This document shows, in pieces, positions 1 to 9,196 of a stretch of 44,945 nucleotides of DNA. The stretch comes from Thermoflexus sp. (GTDB lineage Bacteria > Chloroflexota > Anaerolineae > Thermoflexales > Thermoflexaceae). Both the position numbers and the translations under genes were made by a program. Location: the NCBI RefSeq assembly GCF_025055495.1, contig NZ_JANWXB010000011.1:1-44945 (forward strand), in the 5' to 3' direction. Position 1 is the first letter of the stretch, and the number at the start of each line of letters is the position of its first letter. Under the pieces are notes generated by a model. It made no database searches, had not been told where the DNA came from, and saw nothing but the letters and a program-made list of their open reading frames with translations.

Positions 1-2
1 TG

Positions 3-22
3 ATTTGGGAGCGCTCCCAAAT
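3..22. promoter_or_regulatory. Perfect 20-bp palindromic operator (LacI-type)
   Basis: ATTTGGGAGCGCTCCCAAAT reads identically on both strands. Its centre GAGCGCTC with a central CG is typical of LacI-family operators. A near copy sits directly before the LacI-family gene at 283, so that regulator is the likely ligand. The site overlaps the predicted start point of a leftward promoter (25-53), which places it to repress a gene beyond the left edge. Confidence 0.75.
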
Positions 23-24
23 AA

Positions 25-53
25 TCTATAGCATAGAACGTCTATTCTGTCAA
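25..53 (-). promoter_or_regulatory. Leftward sigma70-type promoter
   Basis: On the minus strand a perfect TTGACA (53 to 48) is followed by a 17-nt spacer and TATAGA (30 to 25). The predicted start near 18 falls inside the palindrome at 3-22. The transcript would leave the window to the left, probably into a sugar-transport or glycosidase gene regulated together with the locus. Confidence 0.6.
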
Positions 54-105
54 GGGCTCCCCTGGAGAGGTTCTGAATCCATTCAGGAATATCCTCCGGC
101 ATTCC

Positions 106-134
106 TTGACAAGTAAGGCTGATCAAGATAAGAT
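106..134 (+). promoter_or_regulatory. Promoter of the LacI-family gene
   Basis: TTGACA at 106-111, a 17-nt spacer and TAAGAT at 129-134 predict a start near 141. This leaves a leader of about 140 nt before the gene at 283, with the second operator (255-272) inside the leader. Confidence 0.55.
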
Positions 135-254
135 TAGGCTGTTGAGCGCGGGAGATTTGGTTCTTAGTTTCGGTTTTTAATTAAAAAATCATAATAGATG
201 GAATCTACGGATTGCGGCACTCCTAGGGCTTGTCAAGGGGAACAGGACGTTTAT

Positions 255-272
255 TTTGGGAGCGCTCTCATA
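255..272. promoter_or_regulatory. Second, imperfect LacI-type operator
   Basis: TTTGGGAGCGCTCTCATA repeats the 3-22 palindrome with a degenerate right half. It abuts the ribosome-binding site (GGAGGAGGG, 273-281) of the LacI-family gene, so repressor binding would block transcription through the leader and give autoregulation. Confidence 0.65.
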
Positions 273-282
273 GGAGGAGGGA

Positions 283-1341
283 ATGGGCTATACCTTAGAA
301 GAGATCGCCCGACTGGCAGGGGTATCCCGATCCACGGTATCCCGGGTGATCAACCACCACCCGAGCGTGCGACCGGAGGTGCGGGAGCGGGTATGGCGGA
401 TCATTCGGGAGGTGGGATATCAACCGCACGCGGCCGCCCGTAACCTGGCCACCCGACGCAGCCGGATCGTGGGGGTGGTGATCCCTGAAGCGTTGCCCAA
501 GTTCTTCAGCGATCCCTATTTCCCCGCTGTGTTGCGGGGGATCTCCGACGCGCTGACGGAGCGCAGCTATCATCTGATGCTCTCCCTGCTCTCCCCCCAG
601 CAGGAGGAGGATTTCTACCAGCGGGCCCTCCGGGGCCGTCTGGTGGATGGGATCATCGTGATCTCCGCTCAGATCACTGACCCGCTGATCCGCCAGGCCT
701 ACCAGGAAGGCCTCCCGGTGATCAGCGTCGGCCGCTATCCCCAGGAGCCGGGGGTCAGCTATGTGGACGTGGATAACGTGGGAGGTGGGCGGATGGCGAC
801 GGATCACCTATTGCGCCTAGGCCGGCGCCGGATCGCCACCATCGCTGGCCCCCAGACCCGAGCCCCAGGCATCGATCGCTTGGAGGGCTATCGCGCCGCC
901 CTTCGGGCGTGGGGGATCGACCCGCCCCCCGAATGGATCGCGGAGGGCGATTTCACGGAGATCGGAGGCTACGTGGCGATGCGCCGTCTGCTGTCCGCCC
1001 GCCCCGACGCGGTGTTCGCCGCCAGCGATCTGATGGCCGTGGGCGCCATGAAGGCCATCCGGGAGGCCGGCCTGCGGATCCCCGAGGATATCGCCATCGT
1101 GGGCTATGACGACGTGGAGCTGGCCCGGTTCACCGATCCGCCCCTGACCACCGTGCGCCAGCCGATCTATGAGCTGGGCCGCATCGCCGTCCGGCTGCTC
1201 CTGAGCCAGCTGGAGGAGGGCGCTCGAGAGCCCCAACAGGTGGTTTTGCCCACCGAGCTGGTGATCCGTGCTTCCTGTGGAGCGCTGCAGGAGCGGGGCG
1301 CGCTCGAGCCCCGCGGCGCGTCCCTTTCGGGATGGGATTGA
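283..1341 (+). CDS. LacI-family transcriptional regulator
   Basis: This 352-residue protein has the normal length of the family. Residues 3-25 form the helix-turn-helix (TLEEIARLAGVSRSTVSRV), followed by the hinge region (about 45-60, GYQPHAAARNLATRRS). A periplasmic-binding-protein-like sugar-sensing domain runs from about 61 to 335. It is expected to bind the palindromes at 3-22 and 255-272 as a dimer and release them on binding a sugar. The start is supported by a strong GGAGGAGGG site ending just before the ATG. The GH116 glycosidase follows 77 bp downstream on the same strand, and a GH38 mannosidase lies further on, so the effector is probably a gluco- or manno-oligosaccharide. The exact sugar cannot be read from the sequence. 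Confidence 0.93.
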   Translation: MGYTLEEIARLAGVSRSTVSRVINHHPSVRPEVRERVWRIIREVGYQPHAAARNLATRRSRIVGVVIPEALPKFFSDPYFPAVLRGISDALTERSYHLMLSLLSPQQEEDFYQRALRGRLVDGIIVISAQITDPLIRQAYQEGLPVISVGRYPQEPGVSYVDVDNVGGGRMATDHLLRLGRRRIATIAGPQTRAPGIDRLEGYRAALRAWGIDPPPEWIAEGDFTEIGGYVAMRRLLSARPDAVFAASDLMAVGAMKAIREAGLRIPEDIAIVGYDDVELARFTDPPLTTVRQPIYELGRIAVRLLLSQLEEGAREPQQVVLPTELVIRASCGALQERGALEPRGASLSGWD

Positions 1342-1418
1342 GCCATGTAAGCCAACCCGGGCAGCGCCCCAGCCCATGACTTCCACACAGCCTTCAGCCC
1401 ATTCGTCCGGAGGCGAAT

Positions 1419-3719
1419 ATGGCTTCGATCGCGCTGGAAATCCCGCGTGGTGCGTGGCGTCGCCCTATCGGCCTGCCGCTGGAGAATCCCGGCCGCTCTC
1501 TCCCGGAGCCCCACGTCAGCATCGATGACGGTTACTGGCAGGGTGTTCCGTTAGGGGGAATCGGGGCCGGGACCATCGGCCGGACCTATCGAGGGGATTT
1601 CGCCCGCTGGCATCTGGACCCTGGTCGTCACCGCTACGAGCCGCTGCCGGCGTGCATGTTTTCGATCTTCGTGGAAGATCAGAGCGGGCGCCTATCCCAG
1701 GCCCTATGGACGGAGGCGCCGTCCCGGGAGCTGGCCGCATGGCCATGGCGGTATCCGGTCGGTGCCGGCTTCTACGCCGCCCTCTATCCTCGTTCCTGGT
1801 TTGTTTATGAGTGGGAACGTCTCCCGGTGCGCCTGGCAGTGGAGCAGTTCTCCCCGGTGATCCCCCACAACTATCGGGAGAGCAGCTACCCGGTGGCGGT
1901 GTTTTTATGGTTCATCGAGAACCCCACCTCTGAACCTCTCCGAGTGGGGATTCTGTTCACCTGGCAGAATCTCCTCGGATTCGGATGGGATCACCGGGTT
2001 CCAGGCGGAGGGATCCATCGTTCCCGGGCGGAAGCGCTCGCCAGCGGCCGGATGATCGGGGTGGAGATGATGGGCGGGGAAGGGCCGGCGCAGGAGCCCT
2101 GGGATGGGTCCTGGGCCCTGGCCGCGCTGGAGGTGCCCGGCGTGGAGGTCACCTATCGAACCTGGTTTCCCGCAGAGGGCGATGGGGCGGAGATCTGGGA
2201 GGATTTCGCCGCGGACGGCCGTCTCGAGAGCGATGCCGGAGCGATCTCCCCTCCCGAAGGCGAGCGGGCCGGGGCGGGGCTGGCCGCCACCTTCCGGCTG
2301 GCGCCGGGCGAGAAACGCGTGGTGCCCATGGCCCTGGCCTGGGATCTGCCGATCGTGGAGTTCGGAGCGGGAGATCGCTGGTATCGTCGCCACACGGTTT
2401 TCTTTGGGCGTTCGGGCCGAAATGCCTGGGAGATCGTCCGGGAGGCTCTGGAGCGATACCCGGCTTGGCGGGAGGGGATCCAGGCCTGGCAACGACCCAT
2501 CCTGTCGGATCCCACGGTCCCGGATTGGTATCTGACGGCCCTGTTCAACGAACTGTATTTCATCGCCGACGGGGCGACGGCGTGGGTGGTGGATCCGGCG
2601 GATCCGGAGGGGATCGGCCGTTTCGCCCAGATCGAGTGCTATGATTATCCATTCTACGAGACCCTGGATGTCCGCTTCTACGGCTCGTTCCCGCTGTTGA
2701 TGCTCTGGCCGGAGCTGGAGAAAGCAGTGATGCGGGATTTCATCGCCACCGTTCCCCAGGCGGATCTGACGCTGAGAACCATCGAAGCGAACGGGGGCCA
2801 GGCGCCCCGCAAGCTCCCCGGCGCGTTGCCCCACGATCTGGGATCTCCGCTGGAGGCCCCGTGGCGTATGCCGAACGCTTATCGTTTCCAGGATCCGAAC
2901 ATCTGGAAGGACTTGAACAGCAAATTTGTCCTGCTGCTCTATCGGGATTATGTGTTCACCGGCGATCGAGAGCTGGTGGAGTCCGGGTGGCCGGCCGTTC
3001 GGATGGCGCTGGAATACCTGAAGCTCTTCGACCGGGATGCGGACGGGTTGCCGGAGAACGAGGGGCTTCCGGATCAAACGTATGACACCTGGCCGATGCG
3101 AGGGCCTAGCGCTTACTGCGGCGGCCTCTGGCTGGCGGCGCTGGAGGCTGCCATCCGGATGGCGGATCTGGTCGGAGATCCCGAGGCCCGATCGCGATAT
3201 GAGGACTGGCTTCGACGGGCCCGCGAATCCTTCGAGGCGCTGCTCTGGAACGGCCAGTATTACCGGTATGATGCGCTCAGCCCGCATCGGGACAGCATCA
3301 TGGCGGATCAGCTCGCGGGCCAGTGGTATGCCGATCTCACCGGGCTTCCCCCTATCGTCCCGGAGCCGCACATCCTGCAGGCGTTCCGAACGATCTACGA
3401 TTACAACGTCCGTCGCTTTGCGGAGGGCCGGAGGGGGGCGGTGAACGGAATGCGGCCCGATGGGACCGTGGACCGCTGCAGCAATCAGTCCGCCGAGGTA
3501 TGGGTGGGGGTGACCTACGCGCTGGCCTCAGCGATGCTGGCGCGGGGGATGGAGGAGGAAGCGTGGCGAACGGCTTGGGGCGCGTATCATGTGACCTATG
3601 AGGAGAAAGGCTACTGGTTCCGCACCCCGGAGGCGTGGGATGAGCGCGGCGACTTCCGGGCCAGCATGTATCTGCGCCCCGGCGCCATCTGGGCCATCGA
3701 ATGGGTTCGACGTCGATGA
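1419..3719 (+). CDS. GH116 family beta-glucosidase (GBA2-like)
   Basis: This 766-residue protein resembles bacterial relatives of non-lysosomal glucosylceramidase (GBA2). The N-terminal beta-domain begins with the family signature GGIGAGTIGRTYRGDFARWH (about 47-66). The catalytic (alpha/alpha)6 domain spans roughly 360-760. The likely nucleophile is the Glu of FNELY (E378), and the likely acid/base is the Asp of DQTYDTW (about D556), just before SAYCGGLW. The family retains beta-configuration and acts on beta-glucosides and sometimes beta-xylosides. No signal peptide is visible, so it should act in the cytosol on imported substrate. GGAGG sits 5-10 nt before the ATG. Its place behind the LacI gene suggests control by that repressor. 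Confidence 0.9.
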   Translation: MASIALEIPRGAWRRPIGLPLENPGRSLPEPHVSIDDGYWQGVPLGGIGAGTIGRTYRGDFARWHLDPGRHRYEPLPACMFSIFVEDQSGRLSQALWTEAPSRELAAWPWRYPVGAGFYAALYPRSWFVYEWERLPVRLAVEQFSPVIPHNYRESSYPVAVFLWFIENPTSEPLRVGILFTWQNLLGFGWDHRVPGGGIHRSRAEALASGRMIGVEMMGGEGPAQEPWDGSWALAALEVPGVEVTYRTWFPAEGDGAEIWEDFAADGRLESDAGAISPPEGERAGAGLAATFRLAPGEKRVVPMALAWDLPIVEFGAGDRWYRRHTVFFGRSGRNAWEIVREALERYPAWREGIQAWQRPILSDPTVPDWYLTALFNELYFIADGATAWVVDPADPEGIGRFAQIECYDYPFYETLDVRFYGSFPLLMLWPELEKAVMRDFIATVPQADLTLRTIEANGGQAPRKLPGALPHDLGSPLEAPWRMPNAYRFQDPNIWKDLNSKFVLLLYRDYVFTGDRELVESGWPAVRMALEYLKLFDRDADGLPENEGLPDQTYDTWPMRGPSAYCGGLWLAALEAAIRMADLVGDPEARSRYEDWLRRARESFEALLWNGQYYRYDALSPHRDSIMADQLAGQWYADLTGLPPIVPEPHILQAFRTIYDYNVRRFAEGRRGAVNGMRPDGTVDRCSNQSAEVWVGVTYALASAMLARGMEEEAWRTAWGAYHVTYEEKGYWFRTPEAWDERGDFRASMYLRPGAIWAIEWVRRR

Positions 3720-3904
3720 GACGCCAAGCTTGTCGGAAGGATGGCGTTCGCTCTGCTCCTGGATGGACAGGAGACCCCACTGCCAGCTGGCTGGGTGGTC
3801 TCTCTGAATCGTGGCGGTGAAGCCAGGGCTTTGGGAGAGCTCATGGCTCCCCGCTCTCATCCCCTTTCCCCTCGCTCCCGCACGGAGAGAGAGGAAATCG
3901 ATTT

Positions 3905-3951
3905 TTTTCTTGGGGTGCGGTCCGCCCTCGGCGGGCCGCACCCCAAGAAAA
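3905..3951. repeat. GC-rich hairpin repeat with T/A-tract ends (family A)
   Basis: Two 22-nt arms (3905-3926 and 3930-3951) are complementary apart from one G-U pair, with a CTC loop. The arms begin TTTTCTTGGGG and end CCCCAAGAAAA. The same TTTT-GGGG...CCCC-AAAA architecture recurs at 19761-19807 and, decayed, at 30163-30214. The U-tract lies inside the arm rather than after it, so this is a dispersed palindrome that may terminate transcription in both directions rather than a classic terminator. Confidence 0.6.
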
Positions 3952-3987
3952 TCCCGCGGGAGAAACGAGCACTACTATTCAGGCTAA

Positions 3988-4221
3988 ATGGATGCGCATG
4001 CGTGCGCCATTTGTGTGATAACCAAGGGCCTTGCACGGGCGGCGAGGGTGAGCCATACTACGGTCTCCCGGGCGTTGCGCGATAGCGGGGAGATCATCCC
4101 GGAGATTCAGGCTTGAATCTGGGCGATCGCCGAATTCCTGGACCATCGGCCCAACTTGGCGCCCTAGGTTCCACAAGGCCACCTCGCCCTGATTCTCAAC
4201 GTGGTGGTCATTCCCTCAGTA
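3988..4221 (+). pseudogene. LacI-family regulator remnant (HTH only)
   Basis: Reading from ATG 3988, the frame encodes a recognisable LacI helix-turn-helix: TKGLARAARVSHTTVSRALR, then DSGEIIPEIQA before a TGA at 4114-4116. Homology continues in the same frame (IWAIAEFLDHRPN, then a TAG, then GHLALILNVVV) and is then lost. At least two in-frame stops and the missing effector domain show a dead gene. It is a second LacI gene, not a copy of the one at 283, and lies next to an equally decayed ABC ATPase. Confidence 0.75.
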
Positions 4222-4289
4222 ACTTCTTCCACACACGGAGGTAAGGCGGAGGATCGGTTGGATGGCGCAGGCCCCATGGGTATGGTCTC

Positions 4290-4837
4290 CTCCGAAAGCT
4301 CCTGGGCATCCCCACCATCGATGTGACCCACGACCGGGTAAGGGCTGTGGCCCTGCCCGACCGCATCGGGGGATGGATCGAGGGTGGCGGCTCCGGGTGA
4401 TCCCCCTCGAGATCTACCGGCGGCCCCGGAATACCTTCGTGGCCACCTTCATTGGAAGCCCACCAATGAATCTGCTTCGCTGCCGCTTCCGATCCGCAGA
4501 AGCCGTGCTGGCGCTGGAGGACGGACAGATCATCGCCCCGGGCGAACGGCGAGAGGCATTGCGCCGGGCCTTCCGCGACGGCGAGCGGCTCTGGCTGGGC
4601 GTCCGCCCCGAGCATCTCGCTCTGGCTGAAGGGCCCGGCCCCGCCCATCTTGCCGCCCGTGTCTACGCCGTCGAGCCCCTGGGAGTCGAGACGCTGGTGA
4701 CCGTCCAGACGGATACGGACCGGATCTCCTTGCGCCTGTCGGTCGACGAACCTCCAGTCCTGCGGGAGCAGGTCTGGGTGCGGATTCCCGTCGAAAGGGC
4801 GCTGTTTTTCCGGGAGAGCGGCGAACTGGCGCTGTGA
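4290..4837 (+). pseudogene. Sugar ABC transporter ATPase remnant (UgpC/MalK type), C-terminal part
   Basis: Only the end of the ATPase survives. LRKLLGIPTIDVTHDRV (from 4290) matches the region before and including the H-loop of MalK/UgpC proteins. A deletion of about one base near 4366-4372 shifts the frame. From ATG 4373 the reading continues as a C-terminal domain with EIYRRPRNTFVATFIGSPPM, LGVRPEHLAL (TOBE region) and GVETLVTV up to the TGA at 4837. Walker A, the signature motif and Walker B are absent. An open frame of about 155 codons could still be translated but would have no ATPase activity. The family energises uptake of oligosaccharides, fitting the surrounding glycosidases. Confidence 0.8.
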
Positions 4838-4848
4838 GGGGGAATCCC

Positions 4849-6294
4849 ATGCATCTTTTGCTCCACTGGGAAGGCCGGTTCACGCCGGCGGACAAGGCCG
4901 CTTCGGACTATGTCCTCCTCTCCTTTGAGGTCCCTCCAGGCCTCGCCCGCCTGGAGGTTCGTTATCGCTTCGAGGGGCAGGGACACCCCGATAGCCCCTG
5001 CGTCATCGACCTGGGGCTGTTCGACCCACGGGGAACGGATTTCCTCCGGGCGGAGGGTTTTCGGGGATGGAGCGGGAGCGCCCGGTCGGAGGCGATCCTT
5101 ACGCCCCGGGCGGCGACGCCAGGTTACCTGCCAGGCCCGATCCTCCCAGGCCGTTGGCACGTGATCCTGGGCCTCTACCGGATCGCGCCGCAGGGATGCC
5201 CCTGCGCCGTGATCGTGCAGGGTTCAGAGGAGGAGGGAACGCTGCCCCATCCACCGCCTCCGGAAACCCGTGGAGAGGTGGAGTATTCCAGGGGCGGGGA
5301 AGCCCGGTGGTGGCGGGGGGATCTTCAGAGCCACAGCCATCACAGCGATGCGCCGGGGTCCCTGGAGGACCTGGTGGCGGCCGCCCGGCAGCGGGGCCTG
5401 GACTTCCTGGCGGTGACGGAACACAATACGGTGAGCCATTTCCCCTATCTCCAGGCCTGGAGCGGCCCGGATCTCCTCCTGATCCCCGGGGAGGAGGTGA
5501 CCACCTACTACGGCCACCTGAACGTCTGGGGGCTTTCCCGCTGGCTGGATTTCCGGTGCCGGACGGCCGAACAGATGCGAGCGGTGATCGAGGCCGCCCA
5601 CGCCATGGGCGCCCTGGTTTCCATCAACCATCCCAAGACCGATGGGCCGCCGTGGGAATACCCTGCGGACCTCCCGGTGGATGCGGTGGAGGCGTGGCAG
5701 GGGCCATGGCCGTTGCGGAATCATGAATCGCTGGCCTTCTGGGATCGGTTGTTGCGGGCCGGGCGCCGCGTGACCGCCGTCGGCGGAAGCGATAAGCATC
5801 AGGACCGGCCCGGCGAGGGCACGCCCTTTTATCAGGTCGGCCATCCGACTACGTGGGTCTATGCGGAGGCGCGAACGATCCCTGCGATCCTCTCGGCCAT
5901 CCGGGCGGGCCGGGTGGCGATCACCGCCGATGTGGACGCGCCGTGGATCGAGTTGATGGCGGAGCAGAGGGATCAATCCTGGGGGATCGGCGATGAGGCG
6001 CTGCCCGGCCCGGTCCGCATCCGGTGCAGGGTGCTCGAAGGGAAGGGCCTGCATCTGCGGCTCATGACCCGGTTCGGCGAGCTGGCCTTTCTCCCCATCG
6101 ATCGCTCGCCCTTCGAATGGACGGCAGAGCTTGACCTGGAAACGCACGGATACATCCGGGCGGAGCTTCGGGGGGTGCGCCATTTCCTGGGGGAGAAGCC
6201 GGAGGATTTGCCGATGGTTGCGATGACCAACCCCATCTGGGGGCGGGCTGTCCACGAATGGGGGCACGAATCCACGAATGGGATGGCGATATGA
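4849..6294 (+). CDS. CehA/McbA-like PHP-domain metallohydrolase
   Basis: This 481-residue protein has an N-terminal beta-rich domain (1-150) and a C-terminal PHP phosphoesterase-type domain (about 155-410). Metal ligands typical of PHP are visible: GDLQSHSHHSD (H162, H164), AVTEHNT, the Glu of IPGEEVTT, SINHPK and GGSDKHQDR. The family hydrolyses phosphoesters or related bonds with two or three bound metals; the substrate here is unknown. ATG 4849 is preferred over the in-frame GTG at 4834 because GAGGGGGA lies 5 nt upstream of it. Its position between the ATPase remnant and the mannosidase suggests a role in processing sugar phosphates or phosphorylated glycans, which is inference. Confidence 0.85.
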   Translation: MHLLLHWEGRFTPADKAASDYVLLSFEVPPGLARLEVRYRFEGQGHPDSPCVIDLGLFDPRGTDFLRAEGFRGWSGSARSEAILTPRAATPGYLPGPILPGRWHVILGLYRIAPQGCPCAVIVQGSEEEGTLPHPPPPETRGEVEYSRGGEARWWRGDLQSHSHHSDAPGSLEDLVAAARQRGLDFLAVTEHNTVSHFPYLQAWSGPDLLLIPGEEVTTYYGHLNVWGLSRWLDFRCRTAEQMRAVIEAAHAMGALVSINHPKTDGPPWEYPADLPVDAVEAWQGPWPLRNHESLAFWDRLLRAGRRVTAVGGSDKHQDRPGEGTPFYQVGHPTTWVYAEARTIPAILSAIRAGRVAITADVDAPWIELMAEQRDQSWGIGDEALPGPVRIRCRVLEGKGLHLRLMTRFGELAFLPIDRSPFEWTAELDLETHGYIRAELRGVRHFLGEKPEDLPMVAMTNPIWGRAVHEWGHESTNGMAI

Positions 6295-6358
6295 ACAAAG
6301 CCCAGGCGAAGTTCCAGCCTTCCTTCCTCCTATCCGCTTCATCAGACCGGAGGCATCG

Positions 6359-9196
6359 ATGACCCTTGAGGCCTTCATCGTCACCCACACCCACTGGGAT
6401 CGCGAGTGGTATCGTCCTTTCCAGGCCTTCCGCTATCGCCTGGTCCAGCTTATGGAGCAGGTCCTGGAGACCATTGAGGGGGATCCCGCCTTCGCCGGGT
6501 TCCTGCTGGATGGCCAGTCGGTGATCCTGGAAGACGTGCTGGCCATCCGTCCGGATCTGGAGCCCCGGATCCGAAAGGCGGTGGCGGAAGGGCGGCTGTG
6601 GATCGGCCCCTGGTATATCCTGCCCGACGAGTTCCTGGTGAGCGGCGAGGCGCTCCTCCGCAACCTCCTCCTCGGGATCCGGATCGCCCGGCGGTTCGGG
6701 GGCTGGATGCCCATCGGCTACACGCCGGATCCCTTCGGCCACGTGGGACAGCTGCCGCAGATCCTGAGGGGGTTCGGGATCGAGGCGGCGGTCTTCCAGC
6801 GCGGCCTCGACGATCAACCGACCCTGCTCCAGTGGGAGGCGCCGGACGGAACGCGGGTGTTGACGGTGTATCTGCGGGACGGCTACGGCAATGCGGCATG
6901 GGTCCCCGAGGACGCGGAGGCGCTGGCGGTGTATCTGAAGGCCCAGGCCCTCTCCCTGGCGCCGCACACCCCGGTTCCCATGGTGTTGCTGATGAACGGG
7001 ACCGACCACCTGTTCCCCCATCCCCAGCTTTCGCGCTGGCTCCAGGTTGCTCAGGGAAATCTGCCGGATTTGCGCCTGCGGCATGCTTCCCTGGAGGACT
7101 ACGTCCGCGCGGTGCGGTCTGCCCTGGGGGAGAACCGGGAGAACCTGCCGGTGGTCCGCGGGGAATTGCGCTCCAGCAAGCGCCATCCGGTTCTCCCCGG
7201 CGTGCTTTCAGCCCGGATGTGGATCAAGCAGCGCAACGCCGCTGCGCAGACCTGGCTGGAGTGCTACGCGGAGCCGCTGACGGCCTTCGCGTATGGGATC
7301 TGCGGCCTGGACCGGCGCCCCTTCCTTTTCGAGGCCTGGCGGCTCCTCCTCCAGAACCATTTCCACGACTCGATCTGCGGCACCGGCGTGGATGAGGCCC
7401 ACGAGGACATGAAGCCGCGCTTCGACCATGCGGAGCAGATCGCCCGGCTGGTGAGCCGCGAGGCGCTGGAGCGTCTCCTGCAGCCAGAGGCGGCGGAGGC
7501 GCCCCCGAGGTGGCTGGCTTCGGATCCCGCCTCTCTGGAGCAGACCCTCCTGGTCTATACCCCCGTTCCCGGGCCGAGCCGGGATCCGGTCGAAGTGACG
7601 CTCCCCGCGCTTCCCCCGGGATTGACCTATCGCCTGCTGGACGAGGAGGGGCGGGAGATCCCGCTCTTCGAGGTCGAGCCGGGAGTCGGGGACCGGGCGC
7701 AGTGGACCGTGAACCCGGAGGAATGGCCTGCGTTCCTCCAGCGGATGCTGTGGATTCACATCGGCCGCTATGCGGCGAAGCGGGTGTGGGTGGACCTGGA
7801 GGAACGGCGGATCTGGGCGGAGTGGGCGGATGCTTCGGCCGATATGGATCATTCGATGATCTCGGCGATCGTGCGGGTCGGCCGCCGGCTGCAGGAGATC
7901 CACCCGGCGATCTCCGCCCCCTGGACGGTCTCGGCCGCGATGGGAGGCGCCTCACGCTGGGCCTTCCGGGCCCCGGAGCATCGAGGAGTGGGCGTTCACG
8001 CGTATCGGCTGCAGATTCTCCCGGGGGAACCCTGGCGGATCCGCCCGCAGGTCCTGGGGGAGCCAGCCGTAGAGAACGAGTTCTTCCGGCTTACAGTGGA
8101 TCCCCGGGATGGGACGTTCCAGCTGGAGGATCGGCGGACCGGCCGGCGCTGGGCCGGCCTGAACCGGCTGGAGGACGAGGGCGACGCGGGGGATGTTTAC
8201 AACCATGAGCCTCCTCGGGAAGACCGGCGGATCGATCGGCCGGCGGAGCTGCCCCAGGTGCGAGCCTGGGCGGAGGAGCCCTTTGGGCAGTGCCTGGAAG
8301 TGGTGCTCCGCTACGAGATCCCGGCCGGGCTGCACCCGGATCGCAAAGGCCGCTCGGAGGAAAGGGTCTCGCTGCCCGTTACCGTGCGAGCTTGGCTTCG
8401 GCCCGGGGTTCCCCGGGTGGACATCGAAACGGCGGTGGAGAACGCGGCGATGGATCATCGCCTGCGCGTGGTTTTCCCGACCGGCCTCCGGACGGAGACC
8501 TGGGTCACGGAGGGCGCGTTCGACTGGGTCACCCGCCCGGTCGGCCTTCCGACCGTCCCGGACGAGACGTGGATCGAACAGCCGGTCCCCACGGCCCCGC
8601 AGCAGGGGTTTGCCTTCGTCGAAGATCCGACCGGCGGCTTCCTGGTGGCCAGCGCGGGCCTTCCGGAGGTCGAAGCTCGCCGGGATGCGGAAGGCAAGGT
8701 GGAACTGATCCTGACGCTGCTGCGGTGCGTGGGTTGGCTGTCGCGGGACGATCTGCGGGCCCGACGGGGGCATGCCGGGCCGCCGCAGCCCACGCCCTCG
8801 GCCCAGATGATCGGGCGGTGGACCTTCCGCTACAGCCTGATCCCCTTCACGGAGCGCGACGAGGCAATCCGGGAGGCCCATCGATTCCTGGCGCCGCCGC
8901 TGGCGGTCGCCGGGCGGGGGAAGCCGGTCGAGCGGCCGTTCATCGAGGTGGAGCCGGCCGCCTTCGTGCTGACGGCGGTGAAGGCCCCGGAGGAAGGGGA
9001 GGGGTGGATCCTCCGCGGCTACAATGCCTCCGAACAACCGATCGAAGTTCGCCTGACGTTCTGGCGCCCGATCCGGGCGGCCTGGCAGGCGGACCTGATG
9101 GAGGTTCCCCAGGAGCCCCTCTCGCCGGACGGCTCCCGGTTAATCATCCCAGTTCGGCCGAAAGAGATCCTCACGGTGCGGTTGATCCTGGAGTAG
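6359..9196 (+). CDS. GH38 family alpha-mannosidase
   Basis: This 945-residue protein has the full family layout. The N-terminal catalytic barrel begins with the zinc-binding THTHWDREWY motif (residues 9-18). YTPDPFGHVGQ contains the expected nucleophile (D124). A three-helix segment follows around 270-370 with NHFHDSICGTG, and large beta-sandwich domains fill the second half. GH38 enzymes cleave alpha-mannosidic bonds with retention of configuration, using Zn2+. No signal peptide is seen, so it is probably cytosolic. The start is fixed by ACCGGAGG 5 nt upstream of ATG 6359 and by the motif beginning nine residues in; earlier in-frame starts overlap the PHP gene. Confidence 0.93.
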   Translation: MTLEAFIVTHTHWDREWYRPFQAFRYRLVQLMEQVLETIEGDPAFAGFLLDGQSVILEDVLAIRPDLEPRIRKAVAEGRLWIGPWYILPDEFLVSGEALLRNLLLGIRIARRFGGWMPIGYTPDPFGHVGQLPQILRGFGIEAAVFQRGLDDQPTLLQWEAPDGTRVLTVYLRDGYGNAAWVPEDAEALAVYLKAQALSLAPHTPVPMVLLMNGTDHLFPHPQLSRWLQVAQGNLPDLRLRHASLEDYVRAVRSALGENRENLPVVRGELRSSKRHPVLPGVLSARMWIKQRNAAAQTWLECYAEPLTAFAYGICGLDRRPFLFEAWRLLLQNHFHDSICGTGVDEAHEDMKPRFDHAEQIARLVSREALERLLQPEAAEAPPRWLASDPASLEQTLLVYTPVPGPSRDPVEVTLPALPPGLTYRLLDEEGREIPLFEVEPGVGDRAQWTVNPEEWPAFLQRMLWIHIGRYAAKRVWVDLEERRIWAEWADASADMDHSMISAIVRVGRRLQEIHPAISAPWTVSAAMGGASRWAFRAPEHRGVGVHAYRLQILPGEPWRIRPQVLGEPAVENEFFRLTVDPRDGTFQLEDRRTGRRWAGLNRLEDEGDAGDVYNHEPPREDRRIDRPAELPQVRAWAEEPFGQCLEVVLRYEIPAGLHPDRKGRSEERVSLPVTVRAWLRPGVPRVDIETAVENAAMDHRLRVVFPTGLRTETWVTEGAFDWVTRPVGLPTVPDETWIEQPVPTAPQQGFAFVEDPTGGFLVASAGLPEVEARRDAEGKVELILTLLRCVGWLSRDDLRARRGHAGPPQPTPSAQMIGRWTFRYSLIPFTERDEAIREAHRFLAPPLAVAGRGKPVERPFIEVEPAAFVLTAVKAPEEGEGWILRGYNASEQPIEVRLTFWRPIRAAWQADLMEVPQEPLSPDGSRLIIPVRPKEILTVRLILE

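Noticed and set aside
1905-3371. Minus-strand open frame of 488 codons inside the GH116 gene
   Set aside because: His/Arg/Pro-rich low-complexity translation with no family signature; it mirrors the codon bias of the real gene.
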